Shown: positions 56,140 to 64,000 of the stretch, in pieces
Layout: each line of letters opens with the position of its first letter
Position numbering within the stretch: the stretch's first letter is position 1
DNA from: Euleptes europaea
Taxonomy: Eukaryota; Chordata; Lepidosauria; Squamata; Sphaerodactylidae
NCBI RefSeq assembly: GCF_029931775.1
Contig: NC_079325.1
Span: forward strand, 54,482,286 to 54,546,285
DNA: 64,000 bases
Direction of reading: 5' to 3'
The notes under the pieces: model-generated
The model's input: the letters and a program-made list of their open reading frames with translations, nothing else
What the model was told of the DNA's origin: nothing
The model's database searches: none
Position numbers and translations under genes: made by a program

Positions 56140-56355
56140 ATGAACACATGAAGCTGCCTTATACTAAATCAGACCCCTGGTCCATCTAAGTCAGTATTGT
56201 CTGCTCAGACCACCAGTGGCTCTCCAGGGTCTCAGGCTGAGGTCTTTCACATCACCTACTTGCCTATTCCCTTAAACTGGATATGCCGGGGATTGAACCT
56301 GGGACCTTCTGCATGCCAAGCAGATGCTCTACCACTGAGCCACAGCCCCTCCCCT
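56140..56355 (-). mobile_element. tRNA-derived SINE, S3 type
   Basis: ACATGAACACATGAAGCTGC to TCTACCACTGAGCCACAGC; full copy. Confidence 0.8.
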
Positions 56356-56599
56356 ATATATGTGTGTGTGTAGGATTGCACAGTTCATCTAGCTGATTAA
56401 ATGGCTGATATGTGCATAATGATTTTTAAGTTTACAAAATCTTTTGCCCAGGTCATATTTGAAGGGAAGTGAGCGGGTGGGTGGGGCCTTGGCACAAAGT
56501 TTATAGGCTCTGTGTCCAGGTGAGCTGATTGTAGAGATGCAAAAGGAAGCACACTTGATTCTGTTTCTCCTTGCATGTGTTACCGCAGTATGCACGTGT

Positions 56600-57300
56600 C
56601 ATGTCTATATGGCTATAGGATTACCAGGCAGCAGTGGAAGTCAGGGTTACTTTTCACCAGCTTCGGCTGGTGAACCAGCTGCAGTCCTTCCTTGCTGGAA
56701 AGATCTTGCCACTGTGGTGCATACCGGTAACACTGACATTAGATTACTGCCATGTGCTGTACGTGGAGCTGCCCTTGAGGACTGTCCAGAAGTTACAGTA
56801 GGTACAGAATGCAGCAGCCAGAAATTTGACTGTAGGGACCATATCACTCCAGTCTTGTTATGTCTACACTGGGTCCTAATTTGCTTCCAGGCTCAATTCA
56901 AGGTTCTGGTATTGACCTTTAAAACTCTATGGCTTGTGGGGCCAGCCTACCCAAAGAATGGCCTTCTCCTATATGAACCACTGTCCATTCCAGTCATCTT
57001 TGCAGGCCCTGCTTTGGGTGCCCCTATTATCTGAACTAGACCGGTGACAACCCAAGAAAGGGCCTTCTTGGATGTGGCACCAAAATTTGCAATTCTCTCC
57101 CCAGGGAGATTCATCTGTCTCCCTCTATTGTTGCCTTCTGACAGCAGGTGAAGACAGCAGACGATAATTTGAGAGGCTCACTGCGGTTTTTAAAGGAGAC
57201 TTTTCTTTTTTCCGCCTTTTTTCTTCAGTGTTTTTTTTTTGCCCTTTTTTTTTCCGTGTCCCAGAACGTTGCAATATAGCTATTTTGATATATGCGTGGC
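56600..57300 (+). mobile_element. L2-like LINE 3' end
   Basis: DYCHVLYVELPLRTVQKLQ-type relics, then QAQFKVLVLTFKTLW, then a T-rich tail. Broken by stops and frame changes. Confidence 0.65.
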
Positions 57301-57869
57301 CTCTCTCTCCCCTTGCCTTCTAGCCGCTCTGCAATCCTGGCTGCGATTTCTTTGTACATCTTCCCTTCAGAAAATTGTCATTCATTGAATGGCTGCAGTT
57401 TGTCTATTTAACTGGTATAGTCCTCTTAAAATTGGGTCACCCTCCCCCCCAGGTGCATGGGTTTGGTTTCTTTTAACCAAGTGGAAGTGTGCAGGGCACC
57501 CAGGCCCAAAAAACCCGAAACAAAACATGGAGTGGAAACTTGCTATGTACAATACTGGTACAGCAGAAAAGCGTTAGCAAAACCAACAAAAAGGCTTGGG
57601 GGAGTGCAGAAAAATGGGGACTCTTTCTGAAAAGACAGGGTTTTAAGGGTGCTTCACAAGCAGATTTCACTGCTACCTGAAAAGAAACATTCCCACTTGG
57701 CTTAAAGAACAGGCAGTGCGGAAACAGAAAAACCGGGGTAAAGTCACCGTGGGAAAGGCATCCCGGACTGTGATTAGGCCCAAAATCAAAATGGCGTAGT
57801 AGCTGTCGCAGTGTATTTTTTTTGGTGCCACACACCTGCCAGAAGCCTGCTGGTCCAGTTCTGTCTGTT

Positions 57870-58075
57870 GCAGCAGTCAGAGCGACAGACGAGGCTCTCG
57901 AGATCCAGGTTCGAATCCCTGCTCTGCCATGAAAGCTTGCTGCGGGGCATACGCCTGCTCTCAGCCTGACCTACCACTCAGGGTTGTGCGGACAAAATGG
58001 AAGAGAGGAGGAGCCACTTTTGGTTCCCGTTGAGGAGAAAGGCAGGGTGTAAGTGAGGTCAATAAATGCACAAAC
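57870..58075 (+). mobile_element. tRNA-derived SINE, S1 type
   Basis: CCAGGTTCGAATCCCTGC box and AGGTCAATAAATG tail. Confidence 0.7.
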
Positions 58076-58424
58076 CATAAACCCTGGCTCTTTGGTACAG
58101 TTGGCTGTTTGCCCTAAGACTGTGGAGCCTCTGAGGCAGAAGTCGACTTATTTTTGTTTTCCTTCAGCGCCTGCTAAGAACCAAGAAAAGGGCAGGTTGC
58201 ATGCCCAGTGACGGCTGGGATCTTCTAAGGCTTGGGAGAAGACTACTGCCAGGGCTTGAGGCGATGACTGGTATGCAAAGGGGGGAAAGGTGGCCAGGAG
58301 AGAGGCCAGCCTGAAATTATGGGAGAGGAGAGTGGCCCCAGTATCCTTTCTGTTTTACTGTGCTGACCGCCTGGCATTTTCTTCCCTTGGGTTTTACTGA
58401 CCACTGGAAGCGGCCTTATAGATC

Positions 58425-58645
58425 CAGTGGGGTGTAGTGGTGAGTGCCACACTGGGAGATGCAGGCTGGCACCCTCCCCCGCACTCTGCCATGGACGCTT
58501 GCTGGGTGACCTCGGTCCACTCATGCATTCTCAGCCCAGCCTACCGCACAGGGTTGCTGTGAGGATAAAATGGAGGAGAGGCCAAAGCTGTAAGCTGTTT
58601 TGGGACCCAGGAAGGCAGGGTATAAATGAAGTCAACAAATAAAAT
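58425..58645 (+). mobile_element. tRNA-derived SINE, S1 type
   Basis: CAGTGGGGTGTAGTGGTGAG head, GGGTATAAATGAAGTCAACA tail. Confidence 0.7.
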
Positions 58646-58934
58646 ACAGAGTCAGACCATTGCTCCGTCATACCTGGGATTGCTTGTTCTGACTAATTGC
58701 TCCATCATACCTGGGATTGCTTGTTCTGACTAATTGCAGCTCTCCAGCATCCCAGGTAGAGAGAGTGGACTTTATTATATTAAATGCAGATACTGGGAGG
58801 GTCTGCTTGTCAAACCCCTGCTCTGTCGAGAAGTTAGGGTCCTTTCCACAAACGTGCCATGAGCCTGTCTAGCTCCGACTTGTCTGGTCTGTCGGCTGGG
58901 TCTCTGCAGAGAAAGCCGGCATCTGCGACCCAAG

Positions 58935-59022
58935 ATCCTTTTTAACAGCAGGTGCCAGGGATCGAACCCAAGAACTTCTGCATGCAAAGCAGGCGCTGTG
59001 CCACTGATCCACAATCCCCTTC
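58935..59022 (-). mobile_element. S3 SINE head
   Basis: CCAGGGATCGAACCCAAG and GTGCCACTGATCCACAATCC. Confidence 0.6.
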
Positions 59023-59245
59023 TTCAGTCACGATTTCTGCCGCTTCCCTTCCCCCAAGATATGAGATCGTCTTAACTGTCTCATGTCTGGTTCCCCCCCA
59101 CACACACATCTGCTATTGTATTGTGAAGACTCCCCCCCCCCAACCATTCAGGAGCTGAAAAACTGAGACTTGGCAAGGATATGAATATTTCAACTAAACA
59201 AATGAAATAAATTTAAGTGATTGCACAATACTGCTATTAAAAATT

Positions 59246-59722
59246 TCAGAGTGTAGCTGTGTTGGGGATGGACTGTGGCTCAGTGGTAGAGCATCTGCTT
59301 GGCATGGAGAAGGTCCCAGGTTCAATCCCCGGCATCTCCAGCTAAAGGGACCAGGCAAGTAGGTGATGTGAAAGACCTCAGCCTGAGACCCTGGAGAGCC
59401 GCTGCCCTTCTGAGTAGACAATACTGCGCTGCCCGTCTGAGTAGACAATACTGACTTTGATGGACCAAAGGGGGTCTGATTCAGTAGAAGGCAGCTTCAT
59501 GTGTTCATGTGGTCTGCAATAGTCCAGCAGCACCTTAGTGACCAACATGATTTTCGGGGTATAAGCTTTTGAGAGTCAAGCTCCCTTTGTCAGATACAAA
59601 TAGGAATGGAGATCCCTGAGGCCTTATATCCCAGTCTGACGAAGGGAACTTTGACTCTCAAAAGCATCTACCCCAAAAATCGTTTTGGTCTCAAAAGTGT
59701 TGCTGGGCTATTAATAATGGCA
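59246..59722. mobile_element. Inverted dimer of a hammerhead family 2 relative, with a SINE inside
   Basis: The minus arm begins AATTTCAGAGTGTAGC (59246), is split by a SINE (59263-59512), and continues at 59513-59597 with GTAT, CTGACAA, a stem II region, AAA, AGCT, T, ATAC. A spacer (59598-59635) leads to the plus arm with CTGACGA (59636-59642). The cores have decayed at one or two positions. Confidence 0.65.
59263..59512 (+). mobile_element. tRNA-derived SINE, S3 type
   Basis: GGGATGGACTGTGGCTCAGT head, CCAGGTTCAATCCCCGGC box, GCAGCTTCATGTGTTCATG end. It splits a hammerhead-family repeat; the segment CGCTGCCCTTCTGAGTAGAC is followed by a short internal repeat. Confidence 0.85.
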
Positions 59723-60621
59723 TTCTTCACTAGTCCAGTCAGTGGGTATGACACTTTTTACAGAAAGAGATGAAAAATAGAAAGCGGCCCTGCCTCAAGT
59801 TGCCAGCAGTTTAAATTTTAGCAATTCAAAATACAAGCACCAGCTAATGTTATGCAATTAAGATGACAACATTGCTATTGCTATTAGAAGAATTTATATT
59901 CAAAAGTAGTTCTAATAAGCACAACCCAAGTTGAGCAGTTTAAATTTAGCAGACTTTTTGTCCTATTGTAAGAGGGCTGCCAGGCCATTCCGGAGGCGGC
60001 CCCTCATGTTCCCGGAAGTCCTTGTGTGAAGAGGCAGCAGAGAGGCTGAATGGGAGGACCTTGGAGTGCATGAGGGATGTGAGACGAGCTGATGAATCCT
60101 GCAGCCGTGCTGGTCATTGTCTTCCGTTTATTCAAATGCATCCGTGGGGAAAGGCAGGTCACAGCATAAAGCACATGAGCAAAAGTTGAGTTTCACATTG
60201 GAAATGCCGTAGCCTTCTGCATTTCCCTGCTCGCGCACCCCTGGACTGCTGATAAGGGTGGGGAAGGAACATAGGGCATTGTGATGTCACAACCCAAGGG
60301 ATTCCACAATGACACGCGCACCGGCCCAAGTCAGTCGCCAGGGATGGGGAGTGGACGCAGGGAGGTGCTGTAGTCTATGATCTCACAAAGAAGAATTCTG
60401 CTGGATGTTATCAGGAGAGAGCCCTGCACACCTGGCTGCCAATTTGAGCAGCCACCATGTGACCACCGTTAACACCTTGTGCGGCCCCAAGTTAGAAGTT
60501 CCTGTGTGTGAGTGTGTGTGTGTCATTATTTTAGGACTGAGCTATGTAGATCCTTGGGCTGACAGCCCTGTGTTGTCCCCTCCTTGTCACCCTGTCTTCT
60601 CCCCGCCACCTCCCCTCTCAG
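59723..60621. other. Upstream NTMT1 intron sequence (inferred), no repeat named
   Basis: Mostly single-copy sequence with a GT run near 60506. If exon 1 is at 51 kb, this is intron 1. Confidence 0.5.
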
Positions 60622-60835
60622 AAAAAGGCGCAGCCTTGAACCTGGATTACTTTGCCCAAGGAGGACAGCCATCATGACCAGCAAAGTGGTGGAGGATGAA
60701 CTGGAATTCTACTCCAAGGCCGAGAAGTACTGGAAGGACATCCCTGCCACAGTGGATGGCATGTTGGGGGGCTACGGGCACATCTCCAACATCGACATCA
60801 ACAGCTCCAGAAAGTTCTTGCTCCGGTTCATACGG
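60622..60835 (+). CDS. NTMT1: NTMT1 first coding exon (coding 60674-60835, with 52 nt of 5' UTR)
   Basis: NTMT1 is a nuclear SAM-dependent methyltransferase that methylates the alpha-amino group of proteins starting X-Pro-Lys after Met removal (for example RCC1). A pyrimidine-rich acceptor ends in AG at 60620-60621. The ATG at 60674 follows a 52-nt leader, and the exon encodes residues 1-54 and ends at a GTAAG donor (GT at 60836). Visible family features are YWK (W20), the DGMLGGYGHIS segment (about 28-38), and SSRKFL near residue 45. Intron phase is 0. The sequence follows the vertebrate protein closely with conservative changes and no break. The N-terminal helices form part of the substrate pocket. 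I chose this start because it matches the known N-terminus (MTS...) and has A at -3. I am very sure of the family. Confidence 0.95.
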
Positions 60836-61033
60836 GTAAGCGAAAACCCCGGAACACTTGAAGGACCACCTGTCCCTCTAGGAACATGTCTGGATAGTTA
60901 AGATGTTCCTCAGAGGCCTTGCTTTGTGTACCACCATATTTGGCCGTTGGCCTCCAGAGACGCTCCATCCTCTGTTGCAGTGCCTCAGGGGAGAGCCGGA
61001 AGGTCCGCATACTCTTTCCTCAGGGGCGATCTT

Positions 61034-61333
61034 CAGCGTGGTGCAGTGGTTAAGAGCAGTGGTTTGGAGCGGTGGACTCTGATCTGGAGAACTGGGTTCG
61101 ATTCCTCACTCCTGCACGTGAGCAGCGGAGGCTAATCTGGTAACTGGATTTGTTTCCCCACTCCTGCACACAAAGCCAGCTGGGTGACCTTGGGCTAGTC
61201 ACACTTTCTCAGCCCCACCTACCTCACAGGGTGTCTGTTGTGGGGAGGGGAAGGGAAGGTGATTGTATGCCAGTTTGATTCTTCCTTAAGTGGTAGAGAA
61301 AGTCAGCATATAAAAACCAACTCTTCTTCTTCA
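61034..61333 (+). mobile_element. tRNA-derived SINE, S2 type, in the NTMT1 intron
   Basis: GTGGTGCAGTGGTTAAGAGC to AAACCAACTCTTCTTCTTC. Confidence 0.8.
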
Positions 61334-61453
61334 CTGAGCATCTGTTGAAAATGTCTTTGTTTACCTGGGCTTTGAGGAACACACAGAGTTGTGTCACATG
61401 GGTCTGTTCCACTAGTGGGGGTGTTTTTCTCAAGGGGTTGGTGCCTCCTGCTC

Positions 61454-61650
61454 TGACCTGGATGGCCCAGCCTAGCCTGATCTCAGAAGCAAAGCAGATC
61501 AGCCCTGGTTAGTACTTGGAAGGGAGACCACCAAGAAAGTTCAGGATCATTATGCAGAGGCAAGCAATTGTAAACCACCTCTGTTGGTCTCTTGCCTTGA
61601 AAACCCTGCATGGTTGCTATATGCCAGCTGCCACTTGATGGCATTTCCCC
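61454..61650 (+). mobile_element. 5S rRNA-derived SINE in the NTMT1 intron
   Basis: TGACCTGGATGGCCCAGCC, TTAGTACTTGGAAGGGAGACC-like words, shared tail. Confidence 0.8.
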
Positions 61651-61859
61651 TGGTGCAAGTCTTTCTGAGCATCAGAGGAAGGTTCAGCTTTGTGCCAGAA
61701 AAGCAGGAATGGATCCGGTCCATCCTGTCATGGGACGCCCATGTAAAAGCATAGTGAGGCCATTGTTTTTTAAATAGATCCAGTAACGCCACAGACAACG
61801 AAAGCTGTATTTGGAGGTCTCTTCAAGGTTCTGTCCCTCACTGATCGTTTCTGCTTCAG

Positions 61860-62112
61860 GATGGCCCTACCAAGACCGGGACTGCCCATGCCTTGGACTG
61901 CGGGGCTGGCATCGGCAGGATCACCAAGAGACTCCTGTTGCCTCTTTTCAAAACGGTGGACATGGTGGACGTAACCGAAGACTTCCTGAACAAGGCAAAG
62001 ACCTACCTTGGCGAGGAGGGACGGCGCGTGAGGAACTACTTCTGCTGCGGCTTGCAAGACTTTAGTCCGGAGCCCGGTGCTTACGATGTCATCTGGATCC
62101 AGTGGGTCATAG
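61860..62112 (+). CDS. NTMT1: NTMT1 second coding exon (SAM-binding core)
   Basis: This exon continues NTMT1 after a roughly 1.0-kb intron. The acceptor is TTCTGCTTCAG (AG at 61858-61859), and the donor is GGTGAGCTC with GT at 62113. It encodes residues 55-138 plus the first base of codon 139. Motif I, LDCGAGIGR, spans about residues 66-74 and binds SAM (G69 and R74 by family numbering). VDMVD ends at D91, the acidic residue that holds the ribose. GLQDF (about 118-122) and WIQWVIG (Q135, W136) line the cofactor and peptide sites. The frame is open and all these residues are present, so the gene looks functional. The remaining roughly 85 residues, including the N168 and D180 region in the human protein, are not found in 62113-64000 and should lie downstream of the window. 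Confidence 0.95.
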
Positions 62113-62284
62113 GTGAGCTCTGTCACTTGGGGGAACTGAGATTTGGGGTACTGATTTGGTCCCACAAACAAAGTTTGTTTGTTTGTTTGTTTGTTTTTTG
62201 CTAAGGAGGGCTAAGCTGACTGTGGTTAATTTGGCAGTAAAACCTGGAAGGCTGACCCATCAGCTGACAAAATGAAGGATGCCA

Positions 62285-62445
62285 CTTTGTGTCATCCTTC
62301 CTGGGTGGCCTTGAGTCAGTCACTCTTTCTCAGCCAACAGGGTGGTTGTAAGGATAAAACAGAGGAAAAGAGAACAATGTTGTACGTTTCTTTGGGCCTC
62401 CGCTGGAGAGAAAAGTAGAGTATAAATTATCTAAATAAACAGGTT
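62285..62445 (+). mobile_element. S1 SINE, 3' part
   Basis: GGTGGTTGTAAGGATAAAAC and GAGTATAAATTATCTAAATA. Confidence 0.6.
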
Positions 62446-62784
62446 GAGCCTGGAGTTCAGGGTGAAAAGAGCTGTTCAGAGACTCATCCACAATTGTCGA
62501 AACTTTACTTAATTTTGTCCAAAGCAATAGCAATTCACTGTGTTTAAAAACACACACACACACACTCTCATTGGTTCACAGTATCAATTAACTTATTCAG
62601 TTCTGTAACTGTAACAAGTATCAAACCCATTGATGGTAGAAGTACCTGCTGTAGTTCTAATCGAAGGAAAGTTTTTTTAAAGTATTCTCAGCATCTGACT
62701 GCATTTGGGTAGTCAGTCGACCAGCGTGCCAATCCTACCTCATTGTATTTAGGCAGAGTGTACCAATATACAGGAAGGACTTGG

Positions 62785-62998
62785 GCTGTGGCTCAATTTG
62801 TAGAGCATCTTCTTGGCATGCAGGAGGTCCCAGGTTCAATCCCCGGCATCTCCAATTAAAGGACTAGGCGAGTAGGTGATGTGAAAGACTTCAGCCTGAG
62901 ACCCTGGAGAGCTGCTGCCGGTCTGAGTAGATGATACTGACTTTGATGGACTAAGGGTCTGATTCAGTGTAAGGCAACTTCATATGTTGATGTGTTCA
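62785..62998 (+). mobile_element. tRNA-derived SINE, S3 type
   Basis: TTGGGCTGTGGCTCAATTTG to CAACTTCATATGTTGATGTG. Confidence 0.8.
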
Positions 62999-62999
62999 A

Positions 63000-63065
63000 G
63001 GACTGCCTTCTCCCATATGAACCTACACATCCATTCTGGTCACCTTCAGAGGCCCTGCTTCAGTT
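63000..63065 (+). mobile_element. L2-like LINE fragment
   Basis: Matches the 56.95-kb segment (GGCCTTCTCCTATATGAACC-like). Confidence 0.5.
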
Positions 63066-63086
63066 GCCCCTGCCATATAAAGCTAA

Positions 63087-63455
63087 TTCACAGTGGGTAG
63101 CCGTGTTAGTCTGTCTGCAGTAGTAGAAAAGGGCAAGAGGCTAGTAGCACCTTAAAGACTAACAAAAATATTTTCTGGTAGGGTATGAGCTTTCGTGAGC
63201 CACAGCTCACTTCTTCAGATACAGCTAGAATGTGAATCCATCTGTCTTTAAGTAGAGGAGAGTGAATGCAGACAAGCATTAGTATGTAAATGTTAACTGT
63301 ATGTAAATGTGAATAGCAGGCGTGATGGGATTGGGTGTGGTATGCAGAAGAGTCTGTGATGTCCAGGGGAGAGATGGGTGTGGAGAAATCAGCATTGGTA
63401 ATGAGCCATGAATGCAAGGTCTTTATTCAGCCCAGGTAAATGCATTGACTTTAGC
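63087..63455 (-). mobile_element. Hammerhead family 2 retroposon, single copy
   Basis: A minus-strand copy ends ...CCCACTGTGAATTA at 63087. It shares about 370 bp with 49724-50100, including the region upstream of the hammerhead. A minus-strand open stretch across it (to about 63417) has no family I can name. Confidence 0.75.
63183..63222 (-). ncRNA. Hammerhead-ribozyme-like motif, family 2, best-preserved
   Basis: Minus strand: stem I GTAT (63222-63219), core CTGAAGA (63218-63212), A, stem II GTGAGC-TGTG-GCTCAC (63210-63195), GAA (63194-63192), AGCT (63191-63188), C63187, then ATAC (63186-63183), which pairs with GTAT. This matches the hammerhead consensus CUGANGA...GAAA with a stem III reduced to self-complementary AGCU. 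Reduced-stem-III hammerheads linked to Penelope-like elements are known and cleave as dimers. The unpaired A after the core is unusual. Confidence 0.7.
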
Positions 63456-63764
63456 ATTGAAAACAGCAACGCTGCGCCAACAAAAAGCTGGAAGGGGTGA
63501 GGAAGCTGACAAAAGTCTGCTCCGCCCCGGGAATGCCCCCCTATGCCGGCGCCACAGTTCTATTCTGGGATTTAGGTCCTGGAGAGGCTGCGGTGGCGGC
63601 GGAGCTCCATGCAGCTCCGCGGTGCCCTGACGGTGATGGAAATGCCCCCTGCACCAGCGTAAGTGCCCCTTATTCAGTTATAAGAGGGCACTTATGCTGG
63701 CGCAGGTGTCACGCTGCCTCCACACCACTGTCAGCCCCAAGATCAGGAATGGGCTGTTAGTGAA

Positions 63765-63895
63765 TTAATTTATAATTTTAAACGTTCTTTTTAATTGTTC
63801 ACGTATTTTAATGGTTTTTATGTTCACCACCCTGGAGACCCTGATCGGGTGGAAAGACAGCATAGAAATGTTTTAAAATAAATAATAAATATAGA
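63765..63895 (+). mobile_element. LINE 3' tail, L2-like
   Basis: CACCACCCTGGAGACCCTG followed by GAAAGACAGCATAGAAATG and AATAAATAATAAAT is a typical LINE tail. Confidence 0.5.
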
Positions 63896-64000
63896 ATATA
63901 ATCACACTAAAGCCGACTGAAGAAATCAAAATGAATTTAATATTGCAAACAGCAAATATATGGAAATATTCAGTGAAAACTCTTTAGGTAGCAGGTTAAA

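Larger units (their letters stand above)
62113..64000 (+). other. NTMT1 last intron (partial)
   Basis: It starts at the donor after 62112 and holds a TTTG microsatellite (about 62172-62195), SINEs, a hammerhead-family repeat and LINE relics. The terminal coding exon is not present. Confidence 0.75.

Noticed and set aside
59263-59340. A tRNA gene
   Set aside because: A- and B-box words are present, but no cloverleaf with a clear anticodon arm and acceptor stem forms, and the head belongs to a repeated SINE.
63106-63417. A small protein gene on the minus strand
   Set aside because: It lies fully inside a dispersed repeat and spans the ribozyme-like motif; no homologue comes to mind.

Overview
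This window is vertebrate nuclear DNA, almost certainly from a squamate reptile (a gecko-like lizard is my guess, not shown). The evidence is the repeat mix: tRNA-derived SINEs and 5S rRNA-derived SINEs that share a BovB-type tail, a BovB LINE fragment, L2 and CR1 LINE ends, abundant hAT elements, a Ty3/gypsy element, and retroposons carrying hammerhead-ribozyme-like motifs. The only host gene I can recognise is NTMT1 (N-terminal Xaa-Pro-Lys N-methyltransferase 1). It is on the + strand at the right end, with coding exons at 60674-60835 and 61860-62112; its last coding exon lies beyond the window. A CpG-rich block at about 50690-51103 ends in a strong splice donor and may be its non-coding first exon.

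Layout. 1-5.7 kb: hAT MITEs, SINEs, and a CpG-rich block (4.2-5.0 kb) with no recognised gene. 5.77-10.6 kb: a Ty3/gypsy (Metaviridae) element with two LTRs that appears to sit inside a MITE. 10.8-11.2 kb: CTTT microsatellite. 11.8-32 kb: dense MITEs, SINEs and LINE ends, a solo LTR inside a MITE (17.0-17.4 kb), and a hammerhead-bearing insertion (27.0-27.6 kb). 32.9-37.8 kb: an unclassified TIR repeat, a near-perfect Harbinger-like palindrome, a CpG block, and a higher-order GAAA array. 38.6-47 kb: BovB and L2 LINE ends, nested hAT elements, and two inverted-dimer retroposons. 47-57 kb: more LINE and SINE copies, an 845-bp hammerhead-bearing insertion, the CpG block, and a 296-bp palindrome inside a MITE. 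57-64 kb: NTMT1 exons among SINEs and another hammerhead-bearing repeat.

Two stories stand out. First, a short hAT MITE family (termini TAGGGTTGCC / GGCAACCCTA, 8-bp target duplications, about two dozen copies) includes a compound 320-332 bp form that contains an extra internal left end. At least three such compounds are flanked by their own 8-bp duplications, so they seem to have moved as single units. Second, several retroposon insertions are head-to-head inverted dimers flanked by 10-14 bp target duplications, and their sequence carries motifs matching the hammerhead core CUGANGA...GAAA with paired stems. Three palindromic insertions of this type hit the same nucleotide of the MITE, just before AACCTCCAGG. 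Penelope-like elements are the best known relatives with hammerheads, but I see no reverse transcriptase here, so that assignment is inference.
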